From Hymenopellis radicata (lineage: Eukaryota; Basidiomycota; Agaricomycetes; Agaricales; Physalacriaceae), in assembly GCA_015501595.1 (NCBI GenBank), contig JADNRX010000547.1, positions 1-34,271 on the forward strand: DNA of 34,271 nt. Direction: 5' to 3'. Positions 30,981 through 34,271 of this stretch are shown here, one piece after another. Each line of letters starts with the position of its first letter. The stretch's first letter is position 1. Below the pieces are notes generated by a model, which made no database searches, was not told the origin of the DNA, and saw nothing but the letters and a program-made list of their open reading frames with translations. Position numbers and translations under genes: made by a program.

Positions 30981-31780
30981 TGTGTATGTTCAGGCAAGGT
31001 GGTGGTAGATCGAGATGGGACAGTCTTGGGAATCATTCATCGCGAGTATATGTAGTCCGTCCAGATACAAAGTACCAGTCCAAGGCCTGTCAGAGGTACC
31101 TGTCAAAGGGTACGCGTAACCCTAACCCTAGGGTTTCCGCCTTGACCAAGTAGATAGGCCTGTGCATTGACCCGTATTACGCGAATATGAGAAGTAAAAT
31201 TGCAGGTTCGTCTCCACATCTGAACTGAGAGTTAAATTGTGACGGTTCTTTGCGCTGATGCCCCAAACGCACCAACAGAGTAAAAGCTTGGCAGCATTGA
31301 CTGCTCGATCGAAGCAAAGAGCCCACCGCGTACCCCAAATCGCGGGGGCTGTGACTAGGAGGATTAGAACGAGTCTCTCTGAAACCTCATTGGGGGGGGG
31401 TTCACGTCGACCAAGGCATCCTGGGCAAGCGATGGTCTGTGTTGGCTCAGAACATAGGATGGGGTAAATGAGATAAATTCGTGACCACGAACTGGGAATA
31501 TTATAATGTCCACAGGTCCAATGGCATTCATTCGACGACCCTGCGTATGGCTCTCTAAACCATTTGGAACGCAACTGTAGAAACCCGGCGGAGGTCAAAT
31601 GAGTTCGATGACAAAGGAACCTGGCCATAGCATCTGCACGACGGCTGTTCCAAAAACCCCTAAGCATCGAGTGGTATACTTCAACTCATAGGTTAGAAGC
31701 AGCGCGTATCTGCATATCGATTGTCATGAATTGATGAACGCGTCAAAATATCACAAGACGTCCGTGAAGCACCTTGACCT
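30981..31780. other. Intergenic, no firm gene; holds telomere-like motif
   Basis: Contains the probable promoter of the coiled-coil gene (just right of 30980). An open minus-strand stretch at 31128-31667 has no recognisable domain; it has a hydrophobic part (RLVLILLVTAPAIWG), but its start, splice sites and family are unsupported. A nine-base G run lies at 31392-31400. Confidence 0.4.
31117..31136. repeat. Head-to-head telomere-like motif
   Basis: The sequence runs TAACCCTAACCCTA directly into GGGTTT, so two fungal-type (TTAGGG)n fragments meet in inverted orientation around CCCTAGGG. Only about three units in total, so chance or a repair scar are both possible. Confidence 0.5.
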
Positions 31781-32555
31781 TCAAAAGCTATACACAACCT
31801 TGGGCTGCAAGCCAATGACCCCTCCCCCGTCCATCCCAGCCCGGAATGTTAGCGCGACATACGGGACACCTAGAATGCCTTTCATGAACATTACGCCAAG
31901 AACTCGACTTGAAACCTACTTTGCAGAAAACTCTTGCCCAAGATTACGCGTCGCGGCGATCTTGATAGCGCTGAAGAGGCATGAGCCGCAGCATATATGG
32001 CCGCAGGGAGTGAGTGTAGCATTTGTCGGCGGGGTAAAGCAGATGGGACATGCATATTCCGCGAGCTCCGTGCCGAGTGAAACGTGCGAGGTGGATTTCT
32101 TCTCTGGTGCAGGCGAGCGGGGTAAGGATTTGAATTCGACCTCGTCGCTGTCTTCGGCTTCCACTGCCAACGATACACCTTCTCTCGGCGACGGAAAGCG
32201 GTCTTGCAAAGCCGTGGAATCGCCTTCTAAGGGCTGAGAAGGTGAACGAGTCTCCGGGACGACAGGAGGCTCTCTTGCGGGCGAGCTAGCTATCAACGTC
32301 GCCTCGACCACCTCAGCGAAGGCCTCGTCGTCGTCATCGGTAGGTACTCCGTTATCTGCTGAGGTAGGCGCTGCTGAGCCGTCGGCGGGGTGCTCATCGT
32401 CATCGTCACCGGACGCGTCCTGATCCGCGTCAACTTCGTCTTTCAGTCTCTTGAGGGGCGCTCGTCGCCGTCGTCAGACGCGGCGGCAGACCGTTCGCGC
32501 TTCGGAGGTTGTTTGTGAATTAGTGTTCCAGTCGAGGGTCCTGCTTCGCTGACAT
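31781..32555 (-). CDS. RING-finger (C3HC4) protein, probable E3 ubiquitin ligase, several frame breaks
   Basis: Exon 1 is 31920-32555 and exon 2 is 31781-31869, with a 50-nt GTAGGT..CTAG intron inside the RING. Order: a Lys/Arg patch (HKQPPKRERS), a long Asp/Glu/Ser-rich acidic region (GDDDDEHPADG; DDDDEAFAEVVE), then YACPICFTPPTNATLTPCGH and ICCGSC, and after the intron CPVCRANIPGWDGR. The C3HC4 spacing resembles small SLX8/RNF4-like fungal RING proteins, which act in the nucleus on SUMOylated or damaged-DNA substrates; this assignment is inference. Frame shifts are needed just after the ATG (about 32543), at CCCC (about 32453-32457), and near the end at a G run (about 31826-31835), where a GGVIGLQPKVVYSF-type tail to 31781 replaces a tail stopping at 31788. 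Confidence 0.68.
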
Positions 32556-32770
32556 GGCGGCGGGAGATAGGTAGGGTTGCACAGCCACAAAGCTGAGACA
32601 GGCGCTAACTTGAAGCTTGAAGATTTGACGTTGAATAATTATGGTACTACTGACTTATTTACCTCCCTTGATTCAGTGGAACAATACCGGTACTAATAAT
32701 GAATCGACTAATCCCCACCTTCATTATCGAGTAACAATAATTGTATGTGTTACATGCGCGGCCTCTGGGC
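32556..32770. other. Short spacer between RING gene and inverted F-box copy
   Basis: Holds the probable RING promoter. The last part (about 32752-32770) still matches the 3' flank of the F-box gene (cagaggccgcgc). Confidence 0.5.
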
Positions 32771-34271
32771 CTATCCCTCTTCATCCTCTTCATCGGTCAT
32801 ACCGCTGGTATACTTCTGATTCCGAGTCTGTTTCCGGAACATAGTCGCTATCATCATCCTCGTCTTCGTCGTAGTCAACACCCAGCTCATCCAGATGGGA
32901 CGTCTCGCGAGTATGAACGATTCGCACAACCTGACGAACCCTCTGGCCACCGGGAAGAGTCCGCGCGCCCGCCGACCCAGGAGAAACCCGTACACGTATG
33001 GAGTTCCTGCAATACAGTGCGGCGACTCTCCAACATGTCAAGGATACAATCGTCGAGTGCGATGGCGTATTCCGCTTCGGTTATGTCCAGAATGCGGAGC
33101 CTTGGGAGCAGATTCGTATGACCGCTGCGATCCGAGAGCGTAAGCCGTTCGAAGAACTCCACAGAAAGGTGCGATGATATTTCGAAATGCTCCACATTCG
33201 GAGTGACAAGTAGGAATTGATAAAGACCGTACGAGAGACGGTGAAGTTCATTTCGACAATGTCTAGTCTTGTCACGGATCTGAACATACGGGAATCGCGC
33301 AGATATTCAAGACCTGCAGAGAAATAGCGGCCTCCCTCCCCGACACGGAGGTGTTTCAAGGCGGGAGTGCGAACGGCATCCGAAAAAGTACTTCCGGAAG
33401 GGAATTGGACACGCGGAATGGAGAGGAAAGTGAGGGAAGGCAGGAAGATTGTCCGCCTATTGATGCGCGAGAAACCAGAATAATCAAGATCCAACCTTTG
33501 GAGATTTCCCATCTTCCGTAAGTATTCAATGTGAATCCACCCAGAAGAGGGAGTATTTCCCAAGTCAGTAATCTGCGACCACGTAATCCGAGGTCGACGG
33601 CGGAAGGGTCGGAAGTGCACGAATCATGTAGTCAAGCAATGCAAAGGTTTGTAGGCGAGGAGCAGACACAAACCCTTCGAATGCTGAGAGCGGTGCGTTG
33701 TGTGCGACCAATGGGCATTGGATGAGCAGCTCCTGCAGCGAATCAAAGGTGCAGTCCGAGAAACCATGCAATACTGAATGCGGAAGATGGATGCGTAGGC
33801 CTTTCCAACGTCGCGTCGTGGCCCTTAGGACATCCAACAATTGTCGGCGGACAGCGTCCTCCTGACGCAAAGTGGCTGCGTCGTCCAGCCCCAATTATAA
33901 TATACAACATCAACGGAGAAATTGACGTATAGTTCCAAATCCCCCGAGCGCTCCAGGTGTAACTGCAACCTGTACTGCTCTGCCGGTCCAACCCATAGCA
34001 TTCCTCCAAGATCAACGCCCACAAAACACCAAAGCATTCGCGACGATAGACAGATGTCTCTCCACCTCTGGCATACCTGCGACAGAGACCAAGGCGCGTT
34101 GCAGGTATCCAGCGAGTTCATGGATCTGGTGAACGAATCGGACCACGACCTCCCAGAATAAAGCGGGGTGCAGTGGAAGAAGATGTCAAGCAGAGTGTCA
34201 TCTGGAAGGCATTCTATGGGCGGAAAGGCTTGATTTGGTGCACATATAGTAGAGGCTTGACCTCGTCTCGG
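32771..34271 (-). pseudogene. Inverted, degenerate second copy of the F-box gene (cut by window edge)
   Basis: Aligns in reverse orientation with about 23880-25410. It begins in the window at the segment before the F-box (PPIECLPDDTLLDIFFHCTP) and keeps WSLSQVCQRWRDICLSSRM, the leucine-rich body and the acidic tail. Compared with copy 1 several length changes break the frame: a G run near 33886-33892, one near 33590-33600, a lost C in ctctcg near 33231-33237, an extra C near 32944-32947 and an extra A near 32815-32820, besides many substitutions. The break in copy 1 is absent here (five G). The 5' end lies outside the window. Probably a pseudogene, with the caveat that one-base length differences are frequent throughout this sequence. 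Confidence 0.8.

Noticed and set aside
31128..31667. 179-codon minus-strand open frame
   Set aside because: Composition rich in Cys/Trp/Arg, no family resemblance, no splice or start support; it overlaps the telomere-like motif and a nine-base G run.

Overview
The window looks like nuclear DNA of a mushroom-forming basidiomycete (Agaricomycetes). Introns are short (about 46-110 nt) with GTRNGY-type donors, and a Thr tRNA gene carries a 31-nt intron. The readable gene set suits such a genome: lineage-expanded multi-pass membrane proteins, F-box/leucine-rich proteins, a Zn2Cys6 and a C2H2 factor, a RING protein and an MDR-type oxidoreductase. Family names come from motifs and general knowledge of these families; no search was run.

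Layout. 0-8 kb: a broken multi-pass membrane protein gene (about 205-1475, +), tRNA-Thr(AGT) (1840-1942, -), a small coiled-coil gene (2255-2849, -), an orphan exon (about 3610-3867, -), an intact five-exon 365-residue membrane protein gene (4377-5677, +) and a four-exon quinone-oxidoreductase-like gene with one frame break (6457-7660, -). 8.7-9.2 kb: a fold-back element with two 227-nt arms around a 45-nt spacer. 9.2-14.7 kb: gene-poor, with three clusters built on CCCGCTA / CCGCTAGCGG. 14.7-16.1 kb: a Zn2Cys6 factor and a fragment of an unknown gene. 18.0-19.0 kb: an intact C2H2 zinc-finger gene.

18.8-29.9 kb holds a direct duplication of a block of about 4.45 kb (about 18839-23290 and 25434-29884). 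Each copy carries the 3' end of the C2H2 gene and a complete gene for a Q/P-rich, probably nuclear protein with two Cys/His modules (708/710 residues), here called QPZ for convenience. An F-box gene (23670-25396, +) lies between the copies. A second, degenerate and inverted F-box copy (32771-34271, -) runs off the right edge. Between copy 2 and that F-box copy are a coiled-coil gene with an in-frame TAA (29904-30980, -), a head-to-head telomere-like motif (31117-31136) and a RING-finger gene (31781-32555, -).

A recurrent oddity crosses the whole window. Many otherwise convincing genes lose frame by one base, most often at a short G, C or T run that is one base too short. Paralogous copies inside the window show both lengths. 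Consensus error is the simplest explanation, but real decay or another process has not been excluded. There is no operon-like organisation and no CRISPR, rRNA or viral gene was seen. The QPZ, Zn2Cys6, C2H2, F-box and RING genes suggest regulatory and protein-turnover roles, but I see no evidence that they form one pathway.
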